A stretch of 64,000 nt of DNA. Origin: Varroa destructor. Its lineage: Eukaryota > Arthropoda > Arachnida > Mesostigmata > Varroidae. The number at the start of each line of letters is the position of its first letter. Within the stretch, counting starts at the first letter, position 1. The stretch lies in the NCBI RefSeq assembly GCF_002443255.2, contig NW_019211456.1, forward strand, positions 42,296,685 to 42,360,684, in the 5' to 3' direction. Below the pieces are notes generated by a model. It did no database searches, was not told the origin of the DNA, and worked only from the letters and a program-made list of their open reading frames with translations. Below are positions 1 through 14,830 of the stretch, piece by piece. The translations under genes were made by a program, and so were the position numbers.

Positions 1-3000
1 TTCGTGTGACTCCGTATACACTTGTGTTTATGTTAGTGTGTGTTTGTATGTGCGTATCTCTGTGAAATGTTCTGTATTCGGCTGATAAAAATGGAGAAAA
101 AAGCCAGTCTATGCGTTGATAAGACGCAAAAAGGGAGGGTCAGGCAGAACAAACAAGTAGTTACTGTAATATTTTAACATTTAAAATACTTATCGTTTGA
201 AGAAATTCATTTTAATATTATCTTTTTATTTATTCTCTTACGGACGATAATGGCAGTAATTATATTATGATAGATAAAGCCACTCCGACATCGTTGATGA
301 TTTCTGTAATAGTATTAGGATTAACTCTGCTCAATTTACTAGCCAAAAACAAGGCGCAGGATATCATCGACATTAAAATATCGGGTAAAACAGAATTGGA
401 TTATCGTTTTTCTCCCGTATCGCTGCACCAGTCTACTGGGTCAAGTAACACGGCAAGCGTCGTGGTCTTCAAATCACACTTACTTAGCTTTTTTATTTTG
501 CGCATAAGCTATCTTCTTACGAGTGTATCACTAGAATGGTGAAGTCCTCTGACCTCTGTCGCTTCACATACCTTGCCATTTTGCCATCGGCTAGTTCCAG
601 CTGTTGCAATAGAGGGTTTCTGCTCTTGGCTACGACGTTCGTTGATGGATACTTCGCTCCAATTGTATCTCTAGTATTTTACGTTTGCGATTATTTCTAA
701 TGGCAATTTAAAAAAAAACTCTTCATTAGGGGACGCTTTCGTCGGTGCTAGTTGTTGTAGGAACGTTAAATAATAGTCCGTTTTTATCTTCTTACATTGT
801 ATTGCTGTTACCCTTATATTACTCGTATTGCCATATCGATTCATGCGTGAGCCAAGGGAAAGGTGCCCTCTTTGAGAAGAACACAATTATCATCGTCTAC
901 GGCTTCCAGTGCAACGGAAAACAGTTTAGAACTTTTCGTTTACGGAACGGTTTATGGAAAAACATCAGAGCTGCCAATAATAAGAATTCATAGAAGGATC
1001 ATTGTAAGAAATCTTACGAGCACACAACTACGATTATCATCATCGTACCATCACCATCACAGGCCTTGATGTATATATATACGTGAGGTTTGTTTACCCT
1101 CTCTTCTAGCGGATCGATAGTTGGGACGTCGCGAACGTAGAGACACAAAATACATTTGGAGGTACACCAACACATTTCTACCAGAAGGAAGATACAGATG
1201 ACAAAAAATTTAACAGCGGGTCAGGTAGGCAAGATGTCAGATGGACAGACAGATAGACTGACAGACAGATGCACATGCATGCATGCACGCACGCACGCAC
1301 GCACGCTCGCTCCTAGATTGGGCGGTGGGATCAATGCAAAAAAGTGTTGTCCGCTGCCTTCTCTGCTGGCATAGTTGCTGTATCTGCGAGAAGCGGCAGC
1401 AGCAGCAACACCCCTTAGAGTCAACAGAGATGGTGCGGCAGCTTCGGCGCTGCCAAAGTACTAAAGGCGGAGGGGACGGGTAGAAAATTTCACGAGGTGT
1501 GAAGATTCAGAACAGCAGCAGCAACGGCACCCGCCGTCAGAGTGGTCGCTGAGGACTGCGAGCGGTGGTGGCGGCGGCGGCGGCGACGACGAAGACGACG
1601 CCAGCGCAACAGCGATAACAACGGGACGAGCGATGTCGAGAAAAACGGCAGTTTTGAGGCGGCGGAACAGCAACAAGCCTGTTGTGCCACGACGCACCGA
1701 AAGTGCATTGACTTGTATAATAAACGCCGATAGAAAAATAATAAACAAACATCAGGCGGATAGAAAGAATCGAACTGAATCGGAATGAGACGTTCTGACT
1801 AGGGCGCAAGTTTGTGTCTGTTTGCTGACAATCACAATTCCGTGTGTGTCGATGCGTGTTTAAAACAGTTGCTTCCCTTTTTTAGAAATGAAGAGAAGTA
1901 CCTAGCATGTGCTGATGGAGGAGCCGAACGCAGCGTGTCTGTGTGCGCGAATAACGATCTGGTCAGATCTTCTTCGTATGGGTGAAGCCATTTAGTGACA
2001 ACGCGGATAATGTGTCACAGAGATATTCACTTCAACCATTTAATTAAACATTTTGATAAAAGTCTGATAGAGGCTGCTGTTGAAAAAGGTTTTGAGCTTG
2101 ACTAAAGGGTACACAGATGTGATTGAGATTATTGGTTGTACTATCGCGGAACCATCTTTCCATAATCGACATACATACCTGTCGGACAAATCATCCAGGT
2201 TAGCTGGCTGATGGCTCACACAAGTGGCTAATGACGTACAGAAAGAAAAAACAAAAAAAAAAACTCATATGTGCACTGTACTCCTTCAATTGTCTATCTT
2301 CTGGTATTGATGACAAGTACTCGTGTGGGGACGTCGAAGCTCTCCTATGCTTGAGCATAGGATAGTTGTATGGGAATGACGTTTCGTCAAATGCTGGGGC
2401 AGATATATGTAGGGGTTAGGAATCAGCAGCCTTCCTTTGTTTCCCGCTGAATTTTGTGACGAATTGAGAGTCGTCAATGCGGCGCACTGCTACGCGTTTT
2501 TCTAGCACTGATAATATACGGTCGCTGTTTTTAAAGGGAACAAGAAGCATAATATTGGTTGTAAAGCTGGAAGGGGCTGATTTTCTTTTGACTGCTGATG
2601 CAGGCGGACGAAAGACTCAAAGCTTGAATATCAGTTCTTGAGTACCCACTATGCTCCACCGATCAAAGTGGTTTTCGTATGCATAATATACCTCAACGGT
2701 GCTGTAAATTGAAAGGCATCAGCTTATGGACTCCGTCAGTGACAGACATAAAGAAGGTGTACTTACAAGTCTACATAAAACAATTGATCCTGAGGTTTAC
2801 AATGGGTGGCTAGCATAAAAGAACCGCATGATCGTGAAGCTATAATGGGTATTATTGTGTAAACATTACTCGCCCTCGGTAGCACTTGATCTTATGAATA
2901 AATGATGATGCACGTGCTGGTGATGGCGATGATGCGGTGATTGCGGCGACAGTCATTTCTGTGAGAAAATTGATTCTGTTCCATGTCAAATGTCCGAAGT

Positions 3001-5939
3001 GGCCGTATCTCTATCGGTGTAGGATAGCTCACATCCCTAGCGGGGTTAAGCTAAACGAAATATACCCGTGTTCCATCTGCATCCGGTAAATGAGTATTCT
3101 ATTATCAGGAACTGCTTAATAATCTTGTTTTCAAGATTTGATAAGCTTATTGGTCTGCCTGCCCCTAATCAAGCTTCACCCTCTGCGATGACAATACAGT
3201 GTGGGAGGTTTGGCACAACGGACGCTTTTAGGCGAACTATTGAGCGCATCGAGACAACGCTGATTAATAGATTTAATTAGATGCGAACAGCATCCGTATA
3301 TCATTTGTATACTCGCATGATCAGCTGAGTCTACTGTCACTTCCACGTTTATCTTTGCAAGGTTACCATTTTCTTTCTACTGTTGCTGTTGTATCATTTT
3401 CACGGTCATTTTACCCCTCGCGCCGTACACCTCGTGAGGTAGTAAGAGGACAGCGACGTCGGGTCAAGTATGACAGTAACATACGCTCCTGATGAGATGC
3501 GTGTAGTGCTTACTGAGAGCAAATGAAGTAAGGTTAATGGAATAGATTATATATAAAACGAAGGGCAAACAAATATCTAAGCTATAAGTCGGTTCTTCGG
3601 GAAGAAAAGCGGACAACGATGGCCTGGCTAATATACGTCGTGGCGCTGACAAGCATCAACGTGTATCGAAGCTTCGGCGGCTTTCCGAGTGATGGGGCTA
3701 GTAGCTGGTGACAGAACAGGATGTGGAAAACCAACGACTTAGTAGTTATCCAGTGCGTAGCGCACTTACGCAGCAGATCATCATAGCTTAATTATATGTA
3801 TTTATAGGTTAGTCTGCTGCGCACTCGGCGAAAGCTACACCGTACCCATAACTATGTACGCGTACATCACTGCACTGCGTATCGAGCAATGGCAAGCTTT
3901 TTGTAAAATTCAATGTTTTTTTTTTGTTTCGTGGACCAAATTGGCAACTAATGCTCACGTACGCAGTCTTGGCACACCTTCTAGTGTCGTCCTAGTTGCT
4001 GCTGTCGTTGCCATCGTCGTCGTCTATCTCGTTTCTGGTTTTTATTAGCTTACGCGAATCTGCTAGCAGTACATACAGCATAAGCCCTTCCCTTCCCCCC
4101 GCCCCCCCTCGCCTTATCGAGACGAACTGAGCCCCCCGTGGTGACCGAACTGTTGCCTATTGCGAGGCTGGCGGCGGTGATGAGGCCACAGAGAAATCGT
4201 TTCGCCAAGTGGAGAATGGCTGCCGGCGAAGGGTCGCTTAAACTGGGTCTGCTCAGGGCATTTCAGTGAGTGTTGTGTCACTGGCTGGGTTTAGTGGGTA
4301 AGTGAGCGCCTGCGAATGAATTTCTGCCTTCTACGACTGCTGCTGCTAGATGTGCTTTTCAGAAAGAAAAGATTGTTTTCCTCCTTCCTCCCCCCCTCTC
4401 TCTCTCGTGTGCCCAGGTTCGCGCACGCTAGAACCCGAAACTGCTGGGTGGGCAGCGGCTAGAGTTCACATTAAAACGAAACGGTCGGGCCTACGTTGCA
4501 CATGACAATCGCATATCGATGCGCACTCAACCACATTCAGATCGATGTGCGAAATAGGTTACGGGTCGACGTAGTTCGTTCTCCCACTTGGATTCATTTT
4601 GTGGGTCTCACGTTCTTGTCCGCTCGGTCTGCTGCCCACACGATGATGCATCCGATGATGTGAATGTGCGCATGGGTGCATTTTACATTACATATTTGCT
4701 TCGATGCCTCTCTAATTTTCTAGGTCGTCAGATTAATGCGGCTATCGTCTAAATACGTAACAACATTTGAAATAAGGAGATCATCATTGTTGTTACTAAC
4801 CGCTAAGCTATAGGCATTTGTGCCATCAGAACCATCTAAGCGAACTTTCGACCAGTAGTGCAGGTAAAGAATATTCGGGACAATTTTCTACTTTCTATAA
4901 ACCACAGCCTATATTAGATTTGTATAAATGGGTCGTTCCTTTTCTTTTTATATATATACTTGGTCATTTGGTAAGCATGACATTTCCGTAACAAGCGAAT
5001 ATCGTTTCTACACGCATCAATAATTGATGATGTGTCTGTCTAGAAGCAGGGTTGATGGACAATAACTTGTCTCTAGCTATCTGGTACTTTTTTTTGTGCG
5101 TCGACCACTGACCGGCTAGTCAGTTACGTCAGTCATTATAACGATACTAGCGTTCGTAGAGTTGCTCCGATGTACCCATATAATTATACAACTTTGTCGA
5201 ATTGTACACTTATGTCTATTCAACCTAGTGTTAGAGCCTAGACGCGTCGAAAGGCGAAATTTAGCATTCACCATCGCGCCAGCCAGAGGTCAGGCCTGGT
5301 TCCGATCGGTAGGATAGCCGGCTGTAACGCGCGTTATTACAGCCATTTGCTGCATTTGCGCTCAGAAAGCAAGCGTACGACGTTTACTTGGCCGCGTTCT
5401 GCGCCTCGGTTTATCGTCGTTGCCTAATGACGTAAGGGATTTCTGAAACAGAAACCAAGCACCACGTGGTACTGCTGCCTATAACCGAAGCAACAACTTT
5501 GCCTTCGTCCTCGATAGATATCGTTAATTTTATTTATTGTCGTGTGATAAATAGTGCGATATGCATGGTTCGCTATCGTTGAGCCGCGAGACTATTCGTA
5601 ATGGTTTGCCTTTTTTATATGATAGCTAGAGAAGTATGCGTGTATAATGAATGTTGTGCCGGTGTTAGAAAGTTTTGGAGATGCGCGGTCGGCTCAATTT
5701 CGAAGTACACAAGGAAAAGTAACTTATTTACATCTAGACGGATCTATCGAACTACGGACAATCTTATTCCGCTGAAGGGTCGTAAGGCGTCATCGAATCC
5801 AGTTACAGTGGTAATCAAGCAGTGAACAATCAGGCCGTCGTCATACAGGACCACAGATAGCAAACCAATCAGAATCTATCTCAATCAAAAATTCGTCGCT
5901 GCGAAAGGCTCAGGAACGGACAACAGCGTACAGGCCACA

Positions 5940-5942
<3 letters not shown>
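1..5942. other. Non-coding upstream spacer, no supported gene
   Basis: No conserved protein, RNA gene or convincing splice-bounded exon was seen on either strand. Short open frames are scattered by chance; the longest near the left edge starts with an ATG at 267 and has one hydrophobic stretch but no recognisable family. A GC-rich island with GTGCATGC/CGCA alternation and CGG runs lies at about 1270-1620, and a C-rich patch at about 4085-4140. The stretch could be intergenic or part of a long 5' region of the Psc gene downstream. Confidence 0.4.

Positions 5943-5982
<40 letters not shown>
5943..5982. repeat. (CA)20 microsatellite
   Basis: Uninterrupted CA dinucleotide run of about 20 units, followed by degenerate CACA-rich sequence to about 6020. 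It lies in non-coding sequence. Confidence 0.97.
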
Positions 5983-5986
<4 letters not shown>

Positions 5987-8900
5987 CTCTATCATACACA
6001 TGCACACATAAACATGCAGACAGACACGTGACACTTGTTCATATAGTTGACTTTGAAGAAGCTCCCTCTATTCCCGCTTTCTCGCGGGCCTTTCATCGGC
6101 CTGGTGCGGGCACTGATTCGCTGGTATCAAAGCGAAGCGGATATGAGGCTTTGTCCTCTTTCTGCTTTTCTGTCTCTTCGTTTCCTTTTTCGTGCTTCTT
6201 CTGCTATGCTCTTACTGGCGCTCTGTCTTCGCGAACACAAACCAAACTCTGGCAATGTCCTTTCATGGCTCCGCACGATGCGGCCAGTTCGTGGCTAGCG
6301 TAATCGGCCAGCAGCATCGTCGATTGAGGATGATGATACCGGCGAACAAGTGAAGGTGTATACGACACTGGACGAAACGAGATGCACCGCTTAGCAACAC
6401 GGAGCAAGCAAAACGTACAAAAATAAATAAAGGCTAGGCGGGGGTAAAATGTAAGTCAAAGCGTCTAATAGATACGCGGTGATATGTAATAATGAAGATG
6501 ACGATGAGAAAAGTAATGATGCTGGTGGATGATGATGATGATGGCACCGATGCTTGCAGTCATGTTTACGGTGGTGATGATCACCATGGCAACGAAAGTT
6601 GAAGGGAAAGTGGTTAGTAAAATGAAGCCACGATTCGGTATTCGGTCATGTTTATGTAGACAGCAGTCAACGGTAATAGGAAACGAATGTGACTGCTGGG
6701 GATGAAGTTGTATAATGGTTTTATCAAAGGGAATATTCGAAAGAAAAGTTCTGGCTTACAGTTTACGAAGAGGGAACATGAAGAAGAAGCAAGATGAATC
6801 GTCAATGATGGAAGTTGAATGAGATTTATACGAAACTATTAGGACCTGTAAGAAGGCCGCTAATGATTATTTGCTATCTCTGTGCAGAACCTATGTTGTA
6901 GTGAGTACAGCTAGGTCCGGAATTTAGTTGTGGGAACAAATGTCTATGCAACATCATTTGTACAGAAATCTCATCTGTTGGTCATTCGTTCGAGACCAGA
7001 GTCGCAGCGCTTCTAATGTATAATTGAAATTTGAATTAGAGATTATGCCTATCCACTGCCCGTCGATCCGCCAGATTTACAGCCAAAAAAGTATTAAATG
7101 GTTTGAAAACGATAATAATTACTGCATTTTCGTTAAGGCAAAAACTATGACTATGATAAGTGATTATGGCACGATTACGGTTCGAGCGTGATCGTCGATG
7201 CGAGATTGCCATTGAATAGCCGACATCGATGCTGCCAGCACTCGAGCTGTTCCCTCGCACCGTCGAACGACCGCTCACCGTTGCTTGTCTGCACTCCATG
7301 ATGGTGGCGATGGTGGTTGTAACGGCTCTGAGGATAGCGGCAGTGGCGGCAGACGAAGTTTCCTGTCATTGGTTGCAATCGTCTTCAATAGCAGATGGCT
7401 GCCAGCTGCGGCCACGGGTGCTGTTGCCGCCACCGTTATGTTGCTGCCGTTGTAGCTGCTGTTAGTGACAACGGTGAAGAGAACTATCAGCTGATTGGCT
7501 GCTGGCTTAGGACAGACGACAGTGACAACAAGGGCTTGTACGAGCGACAACAGCATCGGCTGTTGCAGTGGCAACAGCGTCAAGTGTCGTTACGTTGATG
7601 ATCAGAACGATGATATCAGCAGTGGTGCTTTCAATTGTAGTGTATCTATGGGTCTGTGGCCATTCGCGCTAACGACTGGGGACTGACTGCCAGCGACAGA
7701 ACCGCGATGGCTCTGGTTGGTGCCAAGCCCCGGGAACTGCTATGGCGGCTGTCGCGCAGCCGCAGCACCAGCAGACTGGAGTGGAGCCATTGTCGTAATG
7801 TCGATCAGACCCGATAGCGCCGTCGGCGTTACCTACCGTCATCTCTGCTGTGTTCACAGAAATGGCGGTAAGCAACGCCGTACCGGTATCACGATCATCA
7901 TCATCGCCATCATGCTACTGGATCGTGATGTCAATATCGGAGGTTTAGAAGAAAATAGGTAGAGGTGTATCGGCGGCAGAGAAGAGGGCCGTAGCAGTTG
8001 CATTATTGACGTTAGATTGGAGAAATAGGCCCCGATTCCTCCAGCCATCTCTCTATTTACGTTAGAAGCCATCAAATGCTCTCACTACCACCACTTAAGA
8101 GGAACGTATACGGGCAGACGCATGGACTGATACCCAATCGTGAGTGTATAAGACGTGCTTAAAGATATTCTACATAAGGTATTCATGATTACGCATGTCA
8201 TTGTCACCCAATCAGATCTCTGTACAGCACTGTTACGTCGTTGATTCAGGAAATCGATGGGATAACCATTCTGAATTACATGTAGACCTACACAGTGTCC
8301 ACGTCTGCAGATAGTCGTGAACGAACGGGCACGCACAGGTGGATAGATGGATAAAGGCAAACATAGCCTTCTTTTAGTAACAGCGTCCGCAGCAGAAACG
8401 CCATCATCAGAAGAACTGTTTTGGCCTGTCTTGTGCAGGATCGATGTGGCAATATGTGAGATGGCCAAGAGATTATATACGTGTGTATAGAACCATTACT
8501 AACAGAACAGAAAGACATATCAGGGCCCGTAAAACCCCTATCACTACTTTTTTGGTGGCGCGCCAATCGTTGTCATCGTCCCAGTCTTCGAAACCGCGAT
8601 GTTGGTGCTACTGTGGCGCCACGTGCCATTTAACATTGTTTTAGTAGTGACTGAAACCACCATTATCATAAACAACAACAACGACATCTCAACCATAATC
8701 AATTTTTGTTCATTTCAATCATACATATATATAAATAATTATTATTATGTAGTAGTATATTCCAATGGTTAGGTTTAAAGCAGCGAATCGCAGTGGCCCA
8801 TTCAACCGGATGTTCGACGCTTACAACCGATAACGGCTTGTGGTACGGTAAAGTAACCAGGCGGCCAAAATTGTGTATTCAATGGAGGAAAACGATCGTC

Positions 8901-10300
8901 GGTGAACGAGACACGGCGTTGCCTATTAAGAGTAAATATGATTTGCTGGAAATGGACACGAGCGACATATAGATGATATTCGGCGATGCCGTCGCAAGCG
9001 TGTTGCTGCTCAATGACAGCTTGACTATAGAAATGAGAAGAAAACGCATTGCGCCAGCGTCGGTATGTTTTAGCCTGCGGCAAAAGCATTGCAATCAAGT
9101 TCCACTAAACACTAGACACACTCATGCTAACTGATAGCGTTTAGCAAGGGTTAAACTTTAAGACTGTAACGACGCCTTAAGTGGACGGAAAAGTTACAAG
9201 AATTTGCAGATGGTTGACGTTAAATGTATACGCGTACACAGATTGTTCTTGAACCGTATCAAGATGGGGATAAGACAGACAAGGGCAGATAAAACAAAAA
9301 ATAAATACCGGTGATATTCGAACCATCACCGTTCGTTCGCTCGCTCGATCGACCGATCGATCGATCAATCAAAGCTGAATTAATAATACCTTATACATAT
9401 GTTGGCTATTGTTGTTTTCGCTAGCTCGGCTGCCCCAACCGCTTTGGGTTCGCCGTTCGTTATACTTGTTGTTATTGTTTGTTGTGACCGCTTCTGATGA
9501 CGGCAGCTTCAGTTCGGTCAACATGGACAGGGTACAGAGAGACTGAAGTAAACCCGCAGCTAGAACGACTCAGCAGCTCAAATGGTTATTGCTATCTACT
9601 TATTGAACCGTCAGAAAAGTCCCAGCGTCCCAAGAACTACGGTAGAGAGAGACCCATAACAAAGAAGCTGCATCAGGGGTGGATAAGTTGGTTTGGGTTT
9701 AAAAGATCGGAACAGTCTGTTTTGTCTCTTTTCTCAGCTCCGCTCTTTATGTGCTTGGTGTCTTTAAGGCATTCACGACCCCGCTGATGATTCCTTCCGT
9801 CTGGGGAAGAACTAGACAGTCACGTAAGAAGAGAGAGGAATCGAAAAAGTTAGAAGTTTCTTTGGATTAAATATTCACTAGTGCTTATTTGTGCCGTTGA
9901 TTATACTGCGTCTTTTCAGTTTACTGTGGATCAATGCCTATAACACCCACATATACACTCTTCTCGAAGGCTCAAACGTGCAGCATGCAGACAAATAGAT
10001 TAAGAAGACCACAAACAAACCTGGCGTAGCGCACGCACGATTTATACGAGCTTAATATCATCAGAAGTTTTCCGGTAGCTTTTCGCTCGTTGACGTTGCA
10101 CCATACTTACCAACATTACACACACGTGCACCTTTCGCACACATATGACATGTATATAATGGCCCGCTTCTGGTGAAGCGTTTTCGGTCGCATACGGCTA
10201 AAGAATGGTCGAATTTGAGAAAAGCTGTGTGTGCATCATCAGCCTAAAATAACGGTTTACTTCAGAGGAAACCGTTCATACTTCTCGGAGCGGGGTGCTC
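5983..10300. other. Non-coding spacer with low-complexity islands
   Basis: The stretch holds GATGAT-type patches (about 6490-6545), a GC-richer zone at 7200-8650 where many frames are open on both strands without any family resemblance, and a GATC/CGAT tetranucleotide patch at about 9335-9370. The open frame beginning with ATG at 9497 (96 codons) resembles no known family and has no splice or promoter support. No gene is called. Confidence 0.4.
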
Positions 10301-10458
10301 GCAACGGTTGAAGTTCAGCAATCAACAGCGGCAGCGGCAGCTTGGGTGCCGTCCCGCCGCTCTAGTAAAATTAGTAATGGTACTGGATGACGCTAGTAGT
10401 GCTTGTGTTGGCTTCACCACTGCGTTGTTAGTGTTTTCGCCGGTGCCCCACGGTCGTC

Positions 10459-10491
<33 letters not shown>

Positions 10492-13400
10492 CGCCGTCGC
10501 CGTCGCCGTCGTCGCCGCCGCCGCTAGCAGCCGCAGATGCTCCGTGGCTGCTGTGGCCACAACCGCGTCGATTCGGTGGCAGCCTGTGGCAGTTTGTTAC
10601 TGCTGACCAGTCATTGTCTGTCAGTCGCTGATGGTCGCCGTGGCCAATGAGCATCGCGTACGATCGTCGCCTCTTCGTGGGTTATTGGCGGCCTGACTGG
10701 CTGGCTGGCGGGCGGTCTATGAAGGGCGCCGCCGCCGCCACCACGGGAGAGGAGAACCCCGAGCGAAGTTCAAGTCAGCCAAGGCTTCGGGGGTTGTTCA
10801 GTTAGTCCTACGACACTGGCCGACCGCCGGCCACTAGCTAGTCTAACGTCTCATCGTTCGTCACAACGCCAATAGGAAGGGCGAAGGATAAAAGGGAGAG
10901 AGAAGCGAAAGCACGAGATATGGCGCGGCGCACGCTGCAGCGAGACTTTGGCCGCTTGGCTGCTCACGAATGCTGGACGAAGGGAGGGAGCCAGCGAGCG
11001 AGCGAACGAATGAACGAACGAACGAGATCATCACGATCATCGTCAACACCATCGCTACCATTAGCAACAGCAGCACAGGCAAACGAACGCGAGTGAGCCG
11101 CAAAAGAACAGGCACTGGGCCAAGAGGACGACGGTGGTGATGCTGATGATGAATGTGATCATGCTGATCAGCGCCATCAGCAGCATGGTCACATGATCGC
11201 CGGAATGTCCTAATGACCAACGAGAAAATCATCAATTTGACATGCAAAGAAATAATGATGGGCAGCCGAGCAAGACCCAAAGGCTTGGAAGGCTCGATTT
11301 GGCCGCCAGTCTGAGAACGCTGCCCAGTCTAAGCGACCGGACGCAAGGCCGGCACGAAACACCGACAATGTGCAACTAGGACTAACAGTAAGAGCCATAA
11401 TAAAATTATAGAAAATGAATATTGTCATAGTTATGCGCTTGATACCGATTCATATTGTAATAGCATCAGTGTTGTAGGCCGCCATATACAAAAGAACTTC
11501 GTCGTCGGCCGGTTGTTGAAATACTTTCTCAAAGATACCAATTTATGTGCTTTGGGAAGAGGAAGTTGCAGTTTAATTTTAACTCATTCACATATCTAAC
11601 CGGGATGGATGTTTTCTAGATCATACCTGTTTTTTTTTTTTTTTTTTTTAATATTTAAATACCTAAATGGGCTCAATCATAGTCCTATAAGGATAGCATT
11701 AAAGGTTTTGTTGGTTTTTTTTTTTTATCGACCTATGGGGCTTAAAGGTGGCGTCCTGTTGAAATGTGCAATCGAATTCGTCGGTAGCGTTGAACGTCTT
11801 CTGGCATTATAGTTCGCCTGCAGCCGTCCTTGCTTCAAACTCTATCGAACCTCGTATAGCTGCAGCTTGAATGTACCGAAGCCGCATTAAACTACAGGTC
11901 TGAGAAGGCTGCAGCATCAGTCAAGCGCCGCTTCGTCCCTGGGGACAGAGCCGCTGTTACTGCTATCGGCCGTGCTAACCCCAGCATAGCTCCTTTCTCA
12001 TCCGTCATTCCCTTACCGATGGACACTCGGCGGTGTTTTAGTCTTGAGCCTTGAGCCTTAAACAGCAAGCATGCATTGGTGATGCGTGTCTCCGCCAATA
12101 CCGTCCTGCTCTATCTTTCGTTGTATGCGAACGGATTTCTCGAAGACGCTCCCTGGCGGCGGAGGTAACAATCAGCGCGCCACAGCACGGGCACCCCTAC
12201 AACATCGACTGTTGAGTACTGCTAGTGCCGAACATATAGAACATTTATACAATATCTACCAGTAGTAGTAGTTGTAGCAGTAGTTACCAAGCGAAAAATT
12301 GACAACGCTTGTTGGGCTGCTGCAGTAGTGGCGCAGCCCCGGTAACCACATATCGGCCTGTTTTTCTTCCGTATCTCGGCCCTTTTGGCACTGCTGCCAC
12401 TGCCACTGCCGCTGCCACTGCATTTGTCGGCTCTAGCTGCAGGGCACGCTGATGATTGTTATGGCAGGCTGCTGCCGCGGCCGTCGCAGCCGCTGGTGCT
12501 GCCGGAGGCCGGCCGGCCGGCCAGCCAAGATGGCTAAGCTAGATGTAGATGGTCCATCGCATTAGCTGGTTGATTGCTTTTTGCAGCGAGATCATTTCTG
12601 GCACCAGGGGACGCTTGTGTCGCTCCGTTGGCGAAGCGCTCATCCGGTGGCGCTTGCTAACAGCCAACAGCGGGTTGAGTCTGCCAACGCGTGGAGCACC
12701 ACCTTGCGGCAGCCATCGTTCCGGCTGCCTACTCTTTTTGCCCGTGGGTCTGTCCTCTCCCAAATGGTCGTGGCGGCGACCCTGCCATCACCAACCACCA
12801 TTACAACGACGACTGCTGCTGTTGCTGCTGTTACTCCCTGTGGAGACCGAAGGTGCTGCTGCTGCTGCTCGGCGCCGTTGAAACCGCCGTTGAACTGCGG
12901 GGGAAAGATCGGGGAGAGAGAGGGTAAATGAACGAACGAACGAATGATCGAATGAGAGGAAAGTAGCGTACGGCGACGGCGCAGCAGTAGTGGCAGCCAG
13001 TGCCGGGTGTTTCGAAGTGTGCGTCTATCAGCGAACCGCTGATCCCGCTGCCAAACACTGTGTGTGTGCGTAAAGTTGTGTTAGACTGTCTGGCTATGCA
13101 ATGGATGTATCCTATGGCTCTTTGCGTGCGTGTGTGTTAGGGCGTCTGTATTCCTGTGAGGCCGGTGCGTGTGTGGGACGACCGTGGCTAGATGTTTGTT
13201 AGGAGTAGTAAGGTGTGTGTGTTTTCCGCTCATGAGCGAACTGTTGTGAGTGGCTAAACGGGTCTGGCTGTTGGCCCTATCTATCTGTGTGTGGGTCTGT
13301 TCCTCAGTGAGTTGCTGGCAACCGTGACGATATTGCGCTCTTGCGGGCGGGGAGAGTTGACTGGTCGTTCGTCTCAATCTGCAGCCGCTACCGGCGCTGC

Positions 13401-14830
13401 CCAGTGGGCGGAGCCAACGAAGCCCAACTCCTCTCGAAACAACGACGACGACGATGACGACAACGACGACGACAACGAGTCGCCACTGCTATGGTTGCTG
13501 TTTAAGCGAGCGACGGTTGCTCGCACAGCTCGCGCCTGGTCACTCGTTGGCTGGCTGGCTGGCTGGCTGACTGCTAGAGCCGTTAGCTATTCAGCGGTTT
13601 GAGCTGGCAACGATTCGGTCGGTCGGTCGGTCGGTCGTTTGTCTATTCTCCTGCTTTGCTTGCCTCCCTTTTAATTCTCTCTCTCCCCCCGTCGAGTAGT
13701 CTACCTCCCTCCCTCTCGCCCTTTGCCGCCGCTACAGTCTGTATATCATCATCGTATTTGCTATCGCTCCCTCCGCAAACATCTACGAGCAACAGCAGCA
13801 GCAGCAGCAGAGTTGGCCAGCAGCAAAGCAGACACTCTTTGGCCGCTTGGCCTTTGTCTCGCTCATTCTTTCATCCGCCACCCCTGCGCCGCCGCTTCTT
13901 CTTCGTTTTCCTATCGCTCTCTCGCCCTCGCCGCCGCTGCTGCTGCCGCCACCGCCGCCGCCACCACCAGCGCCGCCGCTGCTCTGCTATTCACGTGCGG
14001 TTGTAGTGGTAGTTGTCGCCGCCGCCGCCGCCGCCGCCGTCGTCGTTGTCGTCACAGTAGCGGCGGCAGCGGCCGCGGCGACAGGGAGGGCAGGACAGCA
14101 CCAGCAATGAGCTGAACAGAACGCCTGCGGCCGTCGTCCGAGCATCATGAGGAGCTGCTCAGAACAGCAGCGTTAAAACGTGTGCCGCCTGCCGCCTGGC
14201 TTGCTGCAGTCGTCGGGGTCTGGCCGGCCGCCTGCCTCCAATCCTGACGACGAAGACTACCGCTACTGCCGACTGATTGTCGTCGGTTGTTTCGGCTGGT
14301 TGGTTTACCGTCTGTAGCAGTGGACTGTTGCTGTTATAGCAGCAGCAGCAGCAGCAGTTTCGGTGTATGCAGCCGAATGCCGTGCTGGGCTGCTTTGATG
14401 TCCTGTGGCAGCGCTCCGTCCCCAGCAGCACAAACACCAACCACAGCGGCAACGAGCGTAGCAGTAGTAAGCGCTGACGGGTGAGAAACGACGGACTGGT
14501 TTGTTTGACTGACGACCGCGTTTTGTGTCAGTAGCGGCGACGGTAGCCAACCTGTACTAGACAGTCAGCCCCTGCCAGCTCCACTGAATGCCCCTCCCTC
14601 GGTTGTGAATGTCTGTCTGTGCCCCTGTGTGACCGACCATAGTCGGTGTTTAATGATGATACGAGCAAACTGCAATAGGACGACCGATACCAGCCACAGG
14701 CTGGAGCTGATACTGGTGCTGAGGCGGCAGAAGTAGAAGCAGCTGTATATACTGTGCTGCATTTAATAATAATCGACGAATTCCTACTCGACTAGCACAA
14801 GTAGTTCCTTCGGCCGTACCTTATCAGTGA
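10301..14830 (+). promoter_or_regulatory. GC/CpG-rich repeat-laden region, probable promoter and 5' leader of Psc
   Basis: Base composition rises sharply compared with both flanks and CpG is frequent. The region is packed with short tandem runs: CCG/TCG at 10461-10524, CGAA/CGAG at about 10990-11030 and 12925-12950, GGCT at about 13545-13570, GGTC at about 13615-13640, GCC/CCG at 13920-14060 and CAG at 13790-13810 and 14340-14360. Open frames here are all low-complexity and are found on both strands, as expected of GC-rich DNA. A consensus splice donor, GTGAGT at 14827-14832, closes the region, and an AT-rich stretch follows up to a good acceptor at 19320 just before the Psc start codon. I infer a long untranslated first exon and promoter for Psc here. 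The transcription start is not determined. Confidence 0.35.

Noticed and set aside
267..542. ATG-initiated 91-codon frame with a hydrophobic stretch
   Set aside because: No family resemblance, ordinary AT-rich composition and no promoter or polyadenylation context; expected by chance in this much sequence.
9497..9787. ATG-initiated 96-codon frame
   Set aside because: No recognised domain, no splice or polyadenylation support; kept only as a note.
10308..14115. Several long frames on both strands of the GC-rich region (Pro-, Ala- and Arg-rich)
   Set aside because: They arise from CCG/CGC/CAG repeats, are open in several frames at once and show no domain or splice evidence.
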